Shown here piece by piece: positions 1-8,443 of a stretch of 64,000 bases of DNA. The DNA is from Pseudobutyrivibrio sp. OR37. Its GTDB lineage: Bacteria > Bacillota > Clostridia > Lachnospirales > Lachnospiraceae. The stretch covers positions 166,309 through 230,308 of the forward strand of contig NZ_FOQF01000001.1 in the NCBI RefSeq assembly GCF_900113655.1, read 5' to 3'. Both the position numbers and the translations under genes were made by a program. The stretch's first letter is position 1. Each line of letters starts with the position of its first letter. The notes below the pieces were generated by a model. That model saw only the letters and a program-made list of their open reading frames with translations. It was not told where the DNA came from and searched no databases.

Positions 1-1446
1 AAGAATTGACTTACATCTTACGATTGTGTAAAGGATGTATGGACCTGTGTTTCCTTCTGCAGATGTGAATCTGTCGATATCGAAGATATAATCCTTTGAA
101 GCCTGGTTTGATAAATCACCATATTTAACTGCTGAAAGACCAACAATCTTAGCTGTCTTTAAGGCATCCTCGTCGTTCATTGTGCCGTTTTCTTTAATCT
201 TCTCAAGCATCTTATCCTCTACTTCCTGAAGAAGATACTCAAGACGCATAACGCCACCCTGACGTGTCTTGAATGGCTTGCCATCCTTGCCGTTCATAGT
301 ACCAAAGCCTACGAAGTAAAGGTTCTTATCTGCTGGAACGATGCCAGTCTTTTTAGCACAACGGAATACCTGTGTAAAGTAAAGCTCCTGACGCTTATCT
401 ACAACGTAGATGATTGAATCTGGGTTGTAGTCCTTCATACGCCAAACCATTGTAGCAAGGTCTGTTGTATTGTAAAGTGAAGCACCATCAGATTTAAGAA
501 TCATACATGGTGGAACTTCCTTTGTATCTGTTTCTTCCTTAACATCAACAACTAAAGCGCCCTCTGAAATGTAAGCAAAGCCGTCGTCCTTCATCTTCTG
601 AACCATATCAGGGATGTAAGGCTGTGCATCGCTTTCGCCCTTCCAAAGATCAAAAGTAACATCAAGCTTTTCATAGTTTCTCTTAAGGTCTGTAACTGAA
701 ACATTAAGAATATGTGTAAGAAGTGCCTGATAACCCTTTCTTCCGTGCTGAAGCTCGTATGTGGCTGTCATGGCAGCTTCCTTATATGCAGGGTCTTCCT
801 TTGACTTTCCTGAAGCACAAGGATAAATCTCCTCAAGCTCTGAAATAGTAAATGGTGGCTCTGTTGGGTATTCTCCATCATAAGCTTCATCGAAATAGCA
901 AAGCTCTGGCTTACGAAGCTTTAATTCAGTAATGATAAGTCCCATCTGAAGACCCCAGTCTCCAAGATGAACATCACCGATAACCTCGTCACCCATAAAG
1001 CGAGCTGTACGCTTAATAGACTCACCGATGATAGCTGAACGAAGGTGTCCAACGTGAAGTGGCTTAGCAACGTTAGGTCCGCCGTAATCAATCATGACCT
1101 TCTTAGGTGTGGCAACCTTATCTACACCAAAACGCTCTGTGTCAGCTGCCATGTTTGAAACAAATTCAGATATAAATTCATCTGAAAGGTTCATGTTAAT
1201 AAATCCAGGTGGGCATGCCTCGCACTTTGAAAACATTGCATTTCCTGCAAGCTTTTCTACTACTTCGTTAGCAATAGCAATAGGGGCCTTCTTGTATTCT
1301 TTAGCTGCTGCCATAGCGCCGTTGCACTGGAACTGGCATAAATCAGGTCTGTTTGAAAGTGTAACCATTGCATATTTTTCATCATAACCTGCAGCTGTGA
1401 AGCCCTTAATAACTTCGTCCTTAATCTGCTGAAGAATTTCTTTCAT
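1..1446 (-). CDS. argS: Arginyl-tRNA synthetase (3' end outside the window)
   Basis: Class I aminoacyl-tRNA synthetase charging tRNA-Arg. The gene runs leftward and is cut by the window edge; about 480 N-terminal residues are present. Seen: an N-terminal Add1-like region (MKEILQQIKDEVIKGF), the HIGH-type ATP signature HVGHLR after DYGGPNVAKPL, and a late KTRQGG segment matching the usual ArgS replacement for KMSKS. The ATG at 1446 follows a GGAGG ribosome site by 5 bases. Only 13 bases separate it from the stop of queT, so the two are probably cotranscribed, although argS has its own good ribosome site. Family identity is certain; the C-terminal anticodon-binding domain lies outside the window. 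Confidence 0.97.
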   Translation of the reverse strand, partial: MKEILQQIKDEVIKGFTAAGYDEKYAMVTLSNRPDLCQFQCNGAMAAAKEYKKAPIAIANEVVEKLAGNAMFSKCEACPPGFINMNLSDEFISEFVSNMAADTERFGVDKVATPKKVMIDYGGPNVAKPLHVGHLRSAIIGESIKRTARFMGDEVIGDVHLGDWGLQMGLIITELKLRKPELCYFDEAYDGEYPTEPPFTISELEEIYPCASGKSKEDPAYKEAAMTATYELQHGRKGYQALLTHILNVSVTDLKRNYEKLDVTFDLWKGESDAQPYIPDMVQKMKDDGFAYISEGALVVDVKEETDTKEVPPCMILKSDGASLYNTTDLATMVWRMKDYNPDSIIYVVDKRQELYFTQVFRCAKKTGIVPADKNLYFVGFGTMNGKDGKPFKTRQGGVMRLEYLLQEVEDKMLEKIKENGTMNDEDALKTAKIVGLSAVKYGDLSNQASKDYIFDIDRFTSAEGNTGPYILYTIVRCKSIL

Positions 1447-1459
1447 TTTGTCCTCCGAA

Positions 1460-1966
1460 TTAATTGTTTTCCTTTTCTTCTGTATTTCTGAATATGAAAT
1501 ATCTCTGTGGCCAAAGTGCAACCTTAAGAATCATACCAAGAATACAAACGCTGATAATCTCTCCAACGCATACTGTTACAACTAAGAACCAATATGCATC
1601 AGGCAATCCATAAGCGAATCTAAGTACTAATGGAATTATAACACCATTTGCGATAACTGGTGGTAATGTAAATAAAAATTTAGTTTTTCTAAGGTAATAA
1701 GTACCGATTGCACCAAGTAATGTAGCAAGACTTCCAAAAACAATATCGTAGATAGCACATCCAGTAATGATGTTAGAAAGTACACAACCTACGAAAAGTC
1801 CAGGAATTGCTGCTGGTGTAAAAATAGGTAAAATACAAAGAGCCTCAGATATACGAATCTGAATTGCACCATTTGCAAGACCGAATGCATTGATAAATAC
1901 TGTCAATACAACATAGATGGCTGCGATCATCGCACCCTGACATAATAATAATACTTTTTTATTCAT
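1460..1966 (-). CDS. queT: QueT-type queuosine-precursor ECF transporter S component
   Basis: A 168-residue integral membrane protein with about five hydrophobic segments, matching the QueT family. These are substrate-binding (S) components of energy-coupling-factor transporters that import a queuosine precursor. Seen: a short N-terminus, the conserved stretch IRISEALCILPIFTPAAIPG in the second and third segments, and a final GEIISVCILGMILK helix. The ATG at 1966 lies 10 bases after AGGAG. The leader holds a preQ1-I-like riboswitch, which supports the substrate independently of the protein. The shared ECF ATPases and T component are not in the window. argS follows 13 bases downstream. Confidence 0.9.
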   Translation of the reverse strand: MNKKVLLLCQGAMIAAIYVVLTVFINAFGLANGAIQIRISEALCILPIFTPAAIPGLFVGCVLSNIITGCAIYDIVFGSLATLLGAIGTYYLRKTKFLFTLPPVIANGVIIPLVLRFAYGLPDAYWFLVVTVCVGEIISVCILGMILKVALWPQRYFIFRNTEEKENN

Positions 1967-1977
1967 TTTTATACATC

Positions 1978-2018
1978 TCCTAGTTTTGATTTAAGTGAGG
2001 ATGGTTACGAACTCACGG
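1978..2018 (-). promoter_or_regulatory. preQ1-I (type I) riboswitch upstream of queT
   Basis: On the minus strand the leader starts almost at once with stem GTGAG (1995-1999 pairs with 2012-2016), a 12-base loop containing GTAACC, and an A-rich tail TTAAATCAAAACTAGG that runs into the ribosome site AGGAG. This is the size and layout of the preQ1-I aptamer: one small stem, a pyrimidine/A loop and a tail folding back as an H-type pseudoknot. Because the tail overlaps the ribosome site, translational control of queT is the likely mode. The second pseudoknot helix could not be paired unambiguously by eye. Confidence 0.7.
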
Positions 2019-2020
2019 TG

Positions 2021-2053
2021 TTGAATTATAGCACAAAAATGGCTATTATACAA
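2021..2053. promoter_or_regulatory. Two fully overlapping divergent promoters (queT leftward, thioesterase rightward)
   Basis: Minus strand: -35 TTGTAT (2048-2053), 17-base spacer, -10 TATAAT (2025-2030). Plus strand: -35 TTGAAT (2021-2026), 17-base spacer, -10 TATTAT (2044-2049). The -10 box of each overlaps the -35 box of the other, on an imperfect inverted repeat (TTGAATTATAGC against GCTATTATACAA). RNA polymerase could occupy only one orientation at a time. Confidence 0.65.
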
Positions 2054-2084
2054 ACCATAGAACATACGAAAAGAGGAGAAACTA

Positions 2085-2462
2085 ATGTTAGAAATTGGAA
2101 TGAAAGGTAGCTTAAAAACTACAGTAACAGAACAAAACACAGCTAAGACTTTCGGAAGTGGTGCATTAGATGTTTTTGCCACACCAGCAATGCTTGCTCT
2201 TATGGAGGAAACCTGCTGGAAGATGATTCAGCCAGAGCTTGCCGATGGGGAAGGCAGCGTTGGAACAAGGGTTGATATCAGCCACGACCGCGCTTCAGCT
2301 ATTGGTCACACTATCACATGTGAGGCCACTCTTGTAGAAATCGACCGTCGCCGTCTTGTTTTTGAAGTAACCTGCTTCGATGGAGACAACGTAATCGGCA
2401 AAGGAACTCACGAACGCTTCATTATTAATAATGAAAAATTCATGGAAAAAGCCCTGGGTTAA
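2085..2462 (+). CDS. Hot-dog fold thioesterase, FlK-like
   Basis: A 125-residue single-domain hot-dog protein resembling the fluoroacetyl-CoA thioesterase (FlK)/'thioesterase family protein' group, which hydrolyse small acyl-CoAs. Seen: an N-terminal region ending in GSGALDVFATPAMLALMEETC, where the conserved catalytic-type Glu of the long hot-dog helix sits (EETC), then VGTRVDISHDRASAIG and a beta-rich C-terminus (VFEVTCFDGDNVIGKGTHER). The ATG at 2085 follows AGAGGAGAAACTA. The gene is monocistronic and divergent from queT. The natural substrate cannot be read from the sequence. Confidence 0.85.
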   Translation: MLEIGMKGSLKTTVTEQNTAKTFGSGALDVFATPAMLALMEETCWKMIQPELADGEGSVGTRVDISHDRASAIGHTITCEATLVEIDRRRLVFEVTCFDGDNVIGKGTHERFIINNEKFMEKALG

Positions 2463-2470
2463 TCCAGGGC
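2444..2470 (-). terminator. Terminator of the ABC exporter operon, inside the thioesterase 3' end
   Basis: Stem GCCCTGG/CCAGGGC (2451-2457 with 2464-2470) and a six-base loop. On the minus strand it is followed by TTTTTCC, so it terminates the leftward operon ending at 2508. It includes the last three codons of the rightward thioesterase gene. Confidence 0.65.
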
Positions 2471-2507
2471 CTAGGGAGAATGAGTTTGCTCTAATATTAC
2501 GTCCATT

Positions 2508-3761
2508 CTATTCGTAACGAAGAGCATCTATTGGGTTCATGTTGGCCGCGTGCTTGGCTGGGGAGTAACCAAAGAACACGCCTATGGCCATTGAGAACCC
2601 TACGGATAAATAGATACTTGCAAATGAAATATGTGGTGTATAGCCCATAAAGTGGACTGCCACATTTCCTAGGACTAAGCCTAGAACTATACCGATGATG
2701 CCGCCTATCAGGCATATGATAATTGCTTCGCTGATAAACTGAAGCATAATCATACTATCTGGTGCACCAAGGGCTTTTCTTGTACCGATTTCTCTGGTAC
2801 GTTCTGTGATGGATACAGTCATAATGTTCATTACGCCGATTCCACCTACGATTAATGCGATTGCGGCAATCATTGAAATTGCCATAGTCATCTGATTCAT
2901 AGTCTTTGTATTTTCTTCAATCATAGACTGATTGCTGTAAGCGTCCACCATGAATTTATCACCTAAGTTGCTAGCCATAACCTCTGTCAGATATTCTTTT
3001 ATCTGGTTTGATAGCTCTGAGGCATTCACTCCATCTGCTGCAACTACAGTACACTCAAAAAATGCTTCATCATGAGAAAAAGCCCATGCCCTCTTTAGTG
3101 GAATATAGGCATTAGTAGTAATGTTTTTGTTTCCACCTCTGGCACTTCCAGCCTGTTCATAGTGATAAATTCCAACTACTGTAGCATTCAGATATTCTTC
3201 ATTTATATTAATTTCAATTTCCTTACCAAGGAAATTCTCTGGCTTGTATTCCTTGCCATAAAGCTGCTCAATAAATTTATCTGAAACAATGATTGTATTT
3301 TTACCCATTGAATAATCAAATTCATTAAAGCTGTTTCCATTAATCAGCTTTACCTTGTTAGCCTTGTAGTAACCTGCGCTTGTTCCGGTAATGTTTATAT
3401 TTGCCTTTTTGCCATCCATTACTACACTTCCAGCGCCTAGCTCTTCTTCAACAGATATACCACTAATTTTATCCTTAAAATGCTCTGAAAGCTTGTGCAA
3501 AGCCTCTGGTCGAAGCCTCATATTCTCGTAGTCTGCTTCCGTAATATCTGCTTCCCAATCTATAGGATTTACATAGATGGTGATGTTTTGAACACCATAG
3601 CCCTCTAGCTGTTTTTTTACATCAGCAGTCATGGAATTACCAACAGTCATAATGGCAATAACGGCGCAAACACCAATGATAATACCAAGCATTGTAAGAA
3701 AGGCACGCATTTTGTTGGCTTTAATGCTTATGATAGCAAGCTTACAATTTTCTTTAATCAT
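2508..3761 (-). CDS. MacB/FtsX-type ABC transporter permease
   Basis: Membrane subunit of a MacAB- or YknXYZ-like exporter (417 residues). Seen: N-terminal cytoplasmic segment ending KANKMRAFLTMLGIIIGVCAVIAIMTVG (first membrane helix, about residues 20-42), an extracytoplasmic MacB core domain (about 45-285), then the FtsX domain with three helices (about 290-415) containing ITERTREIGTRKALGA, the cytoplasmic loop that contacts the ATPase. The C-terminus NPIDALRYE is typical of the family. The ATG abuts the stop of the ATPase gene with no gap. Last gene of the operon. Such systems export peptides, lipids or antibiotics, or give self-protection; the substrate here is unknown. Confidence 0.92.
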   Translation of the reverse strand: MIKENCKLAIISIKANKMRAFLTMLGIIIGVCAVIAIMTVGNSMTADVKKQLEGYGVQNITIYVNPIDWEADITEADYENMRLRPEALHKLSEHFKDKISGISVEEELGAGSVVMDGKKANINITGTSAGYYKANKVKLINGNSFNEFDYSMGKNTIIVSDKFIEQLYGKEYKPENFLGKEIEININEEYLNATVVGIYHYEQAGSARGGNKNITTNAYIPLKRAWAFSHDEAFFECTVVAADGVNASELSNQIKEYLTEVMASNLGDKFMVDAYSNQSMIEENTKTMNQMTMAISMIAAIALIVGGIGVMNIMTVSITERTREIGTRKALGAPDSMIMLQFISEAIIICLIGGIIGIVLGLVLGNVAVHFMGYTPHISFASIYLSVGFSMAIGVFFGYSPAKHAANMNPIDALRYE

Positions 3762-4475
3762 TTATGCCACACCTTCCTTGTCATTTATTTTTTCTGAAAT
3801 GATGTTGCCATCACTGATGGTTATAATTCTAGGAGTTTCTGCTGCAAGCTCGTTTGAATGAGTGATAAGCACAATAGTCTTACCCTGTTTTTCGTGAAGC
3901 TCGTGGAAAATATCCATTACAAGACGTCCTGTTTTAGAATCAAGAGCACCTGTAGGCTCATCTGCAAGAATGATATCCGGGTCATTTGCCATAGCACGAG
4001 CAATGGCAACACGCTGCTTTTGTCCACCTGAAAGCTCATCAGGTGTGTGATGCATTCTCTCTCCCATTCCTACCATTTCAAGAAGCTCTATAGCCCTAGC
4101 TCTTCTCTTCTTTTCAGAAATTCCAGCATATAACATAGGCATTTCTACATTTGCAATAGCATCTGTTCTTGCTATCAGATTATAGGTCTGAAATACAAAC
4201 CCGATATGTTTATTACGTAAAGACGATAACGCTTTGTTAGGAGCCTTTGATATATCTACTCCGTCAAGTATGTATTTTCCAGATGTTTGTCTATCCAGGA
4301 TGCCTAAGATATTCATAAGTGTACTTTTACCAGAACCTGACTGTCCTACTATGGATACGAACTCTCCTTTTCTAATATCAAGATCTATTCCATGAAGAAT
4401 CTCCAGCTCGTTAGGAGTACCTACATAGTAGCTTTTCTTAATGTCTCTGGCCTGTAATAAAATATCATTACTCAA
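3762..4475 (-). CDS. MacB/LolD-type ABC transporter ATP-binding protein
   Basis: Nucleotide-binding subunit partnering the FtsX-type permease. Seen: Walker [11 protein letters not shown]-loop FQTYNL, signature [14 protein letters not shown], Walker [14 protein letters not shown] and H-loop ITHS, the standard LolD/MacB arrangement. An in-frame reading extends to 4529, but the best start is TTG at 4475: it sits 7 bases after GGAGG and overlaps the stop of the upstream membrane fusion gene (TTGAGTAA), giving a 237-residue protein beginning [16 protein letters not shown]. This overlap implies translational coupling. ATG at 4490 is the alternative, with a poorer ribosome site. Confidence 0.93.
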   Translation of the reverse strand: MSNDILLQARDIKKSYYVGTPNELEILHGIDLDIRKGEFVSIVGQSGSGKSTLMNILGILDRQTSGKYILDGVDISKAPNKALSSLRNKHIGFVFQTYNLIARTDAIANVEMPMLYAGISEKKRRARAIELLEMVGMGERMHHTPDELSGGQKQRVAIARAMANDPDIILADEPTGALDSKTGRLVMDIFHELHEKQGKTIVLITHSNELAAETPRIITISDGNIISEKINDKEGVA

Positions 4476-6204
4476 AATAGATACCTCCATCTGCTCCCAT
4501 ATCATCAAGCACTGCATCAGCACTTCCATCTAATCCTGCTTCGATAATTACATCGCCTTCCTTAAGCTTGCCATCCTTTATTTCTGTATAGAAATCGTCT
4601 GAGATTCCTACAGTAACTGTTACATTCTTTGTACTTGCATCAGCCTTTTGAACTACAACATATTTGTTGCCATCTGCATCTGTCTGTAAATCAGTAGTAG
4701 GAACTACTAATGCATTCTTGGCATTTGCAGTAATAAATGTCATTTTTGCAGTCATACCTAGGCGAAGGTTTTCATTAGTATTATCAAGTGTCACGTCTAC
4801 TCTATATGTGGCACGGCTCTTTGAAACTGATGCTGTAGAAGATTCTCCTTCTGTAGTCTTAGTACTATTCTTTGTCGCTGTGGGTGATACGAAGGATACT
4901 GTTCCCGCTAAGATTTCGTCTCCTGTTGCATCTGTTTTAATCTGAACCTTCTGGCCAACTGCTATCTGTGGAATCTGTGCCTCATCTATGTCTGCTGTTG
5001 CCTTAAGGCTTGTGACATTGTCGATAACTACTGCGTCTGTTCCAGAATATGTCTGGCCCTTTACGATATTTACATTTGTTACTGTTCCGTCCTGGCTGGC
5101 ACGAACTACTGCCTTTGAAAGCTCTTCCTTTGATTTAGCAATTTCCTGTTCAGCCGAAAGTGTGTTGGCCTTTGATGAAAGCTCGTTAGCCTTTGCTGCC
5201 TGATACTGAGAAATGATATTGTTGTTGGCAGTGTTTTGTGTATTTGCAGCTGAAGCTGATGCTGCATCTAAGGCTCTGGCTGATGTTGCTGCAGAATCCT
5301 TTGCCGACTGTAAGCTTTGTTCAGCAGACTGTCTTGCGCTAACTGCACTGTCATAAACTGTCTTTTTATTATCTCTATCTACCATGGCACTGTTTAAGCT
5401 AGCCTTTTCAGCCTCTAAGTTTTTCTTTAACTCATCTGTATTTGTAGTGGCATCTGCTGCATCGATTTCCTTTTGGATATCCTTTACCTTACGCTGCAAT
5501 GAACTAACAGTGGCATTAGCATTATCATAAGCGCGCTTAGCATCGTTTTCTGCATTTCTACTGCTATCTAGCTGAGAGTTACTTACAGACTGATTTCTAT
5601 CTGCAGCGTCCTTGTCCTGCTTAGCCTGAGCCAGGCTTCTGTTGGCATCGTTTACCTGAACTGCACCAGAATCCTTTGCATCCTGTAGTGCCTTGTCAGC
5701 GTTCTGCTGTGAAATGGCATTCTGCTGATTCTGAAGATTCAAAGCCTGCTGCTGATATGAAAGTGTTTCTTCCATAGAAGACATATCTAATTTATAAAGA
5801 GGATCTCCAGCCTTTACTACATCTCCAACCTTTACATATACTTCCTCAACAGGATAGCTTCCTGTTACTGTTGCAAACTGTCCGCTTTCTTCTGCGGAAA
5901 TGATTGTGCCTGTTGCCGAAAGTGTCTTTTGCACATCCTGCTTTACTACAGGTACTGTTGAAAGCATTTCTTCCGCTTCATCAGCCTTTGCCATCACATG
6001 TCTCACACCTGTTACACCAGCGAAAGCGCTTAGTAGTAATGCTGCTGCAACCATAGCCGCAACAATCTTTTTATTCAGCTTCTTAAAAAATCTTTTGTCA
6101 GCATCAGAGGGTTCTTCCTCTAAGCTTTCATCTATCTCATCATCTAAATACTGTTTTTCCTTATTCCAAAACTTAATATTCTCAAGTACATCTTTTAATT
6201 TCAT
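4468..6204 (-). CDS. HlyD/MacA-like membrane fusion protein
   Basis: Periplasmic-adaptor-type subunit of the exporter (578 residues), in Gram-positives thought to sit outside the membrane and couple the permease to the wall. Seen: a charged cytoplasmic N-terminus, one membrane helix (about 46-67), a split biotinyl/lipoyl-like domain (VEEVYVKVGDVVKAGDPLYKLD and later GTVTNVNIVKGQTYSG), between them an unusually long Ala/Gln/Asp-rich coiled coil (about 145-370), then beta-barrel and membrane-proximal domains. First gene of the operon and divergent from the two-component system. Low-complexity heptads make the exact coiled-coil limits uncertain. Confidence 0.92.
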   Translation of the reverse strand: MKLKDVLENIKFWNKEKQYLDDEIDESLEEEPSDADKRFFKKLNKKIVAAMVAAALLLSAFAGVTGVRHVMAKADEAEEMLSTVPVVKQDVQKTLSATGTIISAEESGQFATVTGSYPVEEVYVKVGDVVKAGDPLYKLDMSSMEETLSYQQQALNLQNQQNAISQQNADKALQDAKDSGAVQVNDANRSLAQAKQDKDAADRNQSVSNSQLDSSRNAENDAKRAYDNANATVSSLQRKVKDIQKEIDAADATTNTDELKKNLEAEKASLNSAMVDRDNKKTVYDSAVSARQSAEQSLQSAKDSAATSARALDAASASAANTQNTANNNIISQYQAAKANELSSKANTLSAEQEIAKSKEELSKAVVRASQDGTVTNVNIVKGQTYSGTDAVVIDNVTSLKATADIDEAQIPQIAVGQKVQIKTDATGDEILAGTVSFVSPTATKNSTKTTEGESSTASVSKSRATYRVDVTLDNTNENLRLGMTAKMTFITANAKNALVVPTTDLQTDADGNKYVVVQKADASTKNVTVTVGISDDFYTEIKDGKLKEGDVIIEAGLDGSADAVLDDMGADGGIYFE

Positions 6205-6260
6205 TTATATATTCCTCCGTAGGTTTGTTTAACAACAATACACAGTATGCCATTAAACTC

Positions 6261-6298
6261 TTAAGAAAAACCTAAGGTAAATCTAAAGAAAACTAAAG
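6261..6298. promoter_or_regulatory. Four phased direct repeats, probable response-regulator sites
   Basis: The divergent intergenic region holds TTAAG (6261), CTAAG (6272), CTAAAG (6283) and CTAAAG (6293), spaced 11, 11 and 10 bases. Tandem half-sites about one helical turn apart are the usual target of OmpR/PhoB-family regulators, and the neighbouring gene encodes one. They lie close to the start of the exporter operon. Confidence 0.6.
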
Positions 6299-6383
6299 AA
6301 ACAGGATTTTCATATTTAGTTGAAGTTTTTGTGATACTATACAATCAGATGCATTGTAAATTTCATTAAATTACGAGGATAAT

Positions 6384-7094
6384 ATGGGAAATCAAAAAAT
6401 ACTTATTGTTGATGACAACGAAGAAATCAGAAATATACTTCATATTTTATTAGAAAGTGAAGGCTACATTATTATAGAAGCTCCTGATGGAGAGACTGCC
6501 CTTACTCTGGTAGATGACAGCATCGACCTTATCATTTTAGATATTATGATGCCTGGCATATCTGGTTTGGATGTCTGCAAAAAGATTCGAGAAAGCTATC
6601 AGATGCCAATACTGTTTCTTACTGCAAAGGGTACTGATTCAGATAAATCACTTGGCCTTCTTATAGGTGCCGACGATTACCTGTCGAAGCCTTTTTCTCA
6701 CAGCGAGCTTACAGCCAGAGTAAAATCCATGCTTCGTCGCTACTATGTATATAAAGGAAAGGAAGCTGCCCCAAACGACAACTATTTTACCTACGATATA
6801 TTTAAGGTAGCAAAAGATAGAAACGAGGTCTTCATTACATCATCCACTGGTGAAGAAACTGCCGTAGATTTATCAGAGCTTGAGTATCAAATCCTGCGCC
6901 TTTTAATAGAAAGTCCTGGAAGGGTATTTCCCGCGCAGCTTATATATGAAAGCATTTGGAACGAACCATATTTTTACAGCTCAAATGCCACTATTATGGT
7001 TCATATTAGGAACCTTAGAACTAAGATTGAGGATGATCCATCCAAGCCAACACATCTGCTTACTGTATGGGGAAAGGGATATAAATTACAATGA
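6384..7094 (+). CDS. OmpR/PhoB-family response regulator
   Basis: A 236-residue two-domain regulator. Receiver domain (1-118): acidic pocket DD at 10-11, phospho-acceptor Asp53 in IILDIMMPG, Thr in LFLTAK and Lys in YLSKPF. C-terminal winged helix (about 140-235) with ELEYQILRLLIESPGRVF and a terminal VWGKGYKLQ, the usual OmpR-family ending. The gene overlaps the kinase start by four bases (ATGA), so the pair is translationally coupled. Divergent from the MacAB-like operon and flanked by phased repeats, it probably controls that exporter, as in many Firmicute antimicrobial-response modules. Confidence 0.95.
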   Translation: MGNQKILIVDDNEEIRNILHILLESEGYIIIEAPDGETALTLVDDSIDLIILDIMMPGISGLDVCKKIRESYQMPILFLTAKGTDSDKSLGLLIGADDYLSKPFSHSELTARVKSMLRRYYVYKGKEAAPNDNYFTYDIFKVAKDRNEVFITSSTGEETAVDLSELEYQILRLLIESPGRVFPAQLIYESIWNEPYFYSSNATIMVHIRNLRTKIEDDPSKPTHLLTVWGKGYKLQ

Positions 7095-8443
7095 GAAAAC
7101 TAAGAAAGCTCACAACAAAATCTTTATATATAGAGCTATGGCTCACCATTGGCTTTGCCATGCTAACAGGCTTGGTTATCTTTCTTCTACTACAACAGGC
7201 TAATGAGGCCATCTACTCCTCTAAATGGTGCAAAAAGGTATACGTGCAAAAACGATTGGAGGAATCTATTGAGGATTTCAAAGATTATATTGAAAAAAAT
7301 AATGTAGATGGGGATGACCCCTTGACAATTCAGGCCTGGGGCACACAAAACCCTTACGTATATTTCTACATCGAAAAAAATGGTAAAGTCACCTACAATT
7401 TTTTGATGGATTATACAGATCCAGATTCGGACTATAATATCTCAGATGAAGATTTGGAAGAAAGCTATGAATACAACCCTTACGCAAAAGAATACACCAT
7501 AGACTTTGCTGATGGCCAGTATATAATGCATGTCTTTGAAGATTTTCAATATGATTTATACAACAAAATCCACATTATAAATCTATTTATAGCAGCCATA
7601 ATAATCATCACTATTATCACTAGCCTTGTTAGAAAAAAGATTCACTACATCAAGGAGGTTACCTCTGGTATCAACATCCTGGAAGGCGGTGATTTGAACT
7701 ACAACATTCCTGTAAAGGGCTATGACGAAATTGCAAACGTGGCAACCAGCCTTAATTCCATGCGTGTCGCTGTTATTCAGCAGATGGAAAATGAAAAGAA
7801 AGCCCTGCAGGCAAATAACAGCCTTGTCACTGCACTGTCCCATGACCTTCGCACTCCTCTTACAACACAGATGGGATATCTGGAAATCCTAAGGGAGCAT
7901 CACTACAATTCCCAGGAGGAACTAGATAAATATTTGGATACAGCACTTACTACCTGCCACCAGATAAAAGAAATGTCTGATAGATTGTTTGAGTACTTCC
8001 TTGCATTTGAGCCTAATCCTAAAAGAACTGATGATGCCCTTGAGGAATTTGATGGAATGGAATTTTTTATGCAGCTTATATCTGAGCTTACTCCTCCTCT
8101 AATGGATCAGGGATTTAGCTTTGATTTTAAGGAACCTGCTGAAAACTTCACTATTAAAGTAAATGCAGATGATGTATTAAGAATCTTTAATAACGTATTT
8201 ACGAATATTGATAAATATGCTGATGAAACAAAGCCTGTAGAAATCAGCTTTGTTAAAGACAAGGATTACGCTACGGTTATATTTACAAATATTATTAGAA
8301 ATGAACCTAGAAAAAATGAAAGCGCCAAAATTGGTCTTATTAGTATATCAAGTCTTATGAAAAGACAAGGAGGCTCTAGCTTAACTAGAACCTCCAATAA
8401 TAAGTTTACTTTAGAGTTAAAGTTTCCTGTTGCTCTTAGCTAA
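7091..8443 (+). CDS. Sensor histidine kinase
   Basis: Membrane sensor partnering the response regulator (450 residues). Seen: first membrane helix (about 18-38), an extracytoplasmic sensing loop of about 125 residues rich in acidic and aromatic residues, a second helix (about 163-182), a HAMP-like linker, then the dimerisation helix with phospho-acceptor His251 in ALSHDLRTPLTTQ. The ATPase domain has an N-box (NNVFTNIDKYAD), but the usual DxGxG box is degraded and only an IGLISISSLMKRQGG-type G2 motif remains, as in some Firmicute peptide-sensing kinases. It converges with the cohesin-like gene; the two stop codons share the 8-base palindrome-like TTAGCTAA. Confidence 0.93.
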   Translation: MRKLRKLTTKSLYIELWLTIGFAMLTGLVIFLLLQQANEAIYSSKWCKKVYVQKRLEESIEDFKDYIEKNNVDGDDPLTIQAWGTQNPYVYFYIEKNGKVTYNFLMDYTDPDSDYNISDEDLEESYEYNPYAKEYTIDFADGQYIMHVFEDFQYDLYNKIHIINLFIAAIIIITIITSLVRKKIHYIKEVTSGINILEGGDLNYNIPVKGYDEIANVATSLNSMRVAVIQQMENEKKALQANNSLVTALSHDLRTPLTTQMGYLEILREHHYNSQEELDKYLDTALTTCHQIKEMSDRLFEYFLAFEPNPKRTDDALEEFDGMEFFMQLISELTPPLMDQGFSFDFKEPAENFTIKVNADDVLRIFNNVFTNIDKYADETKPVEISFVKDKDYATVIFTNIIRNEPRKNESAKIGLISISSLMKRQGGSSLTRTSNNKFTLELKFPVALS

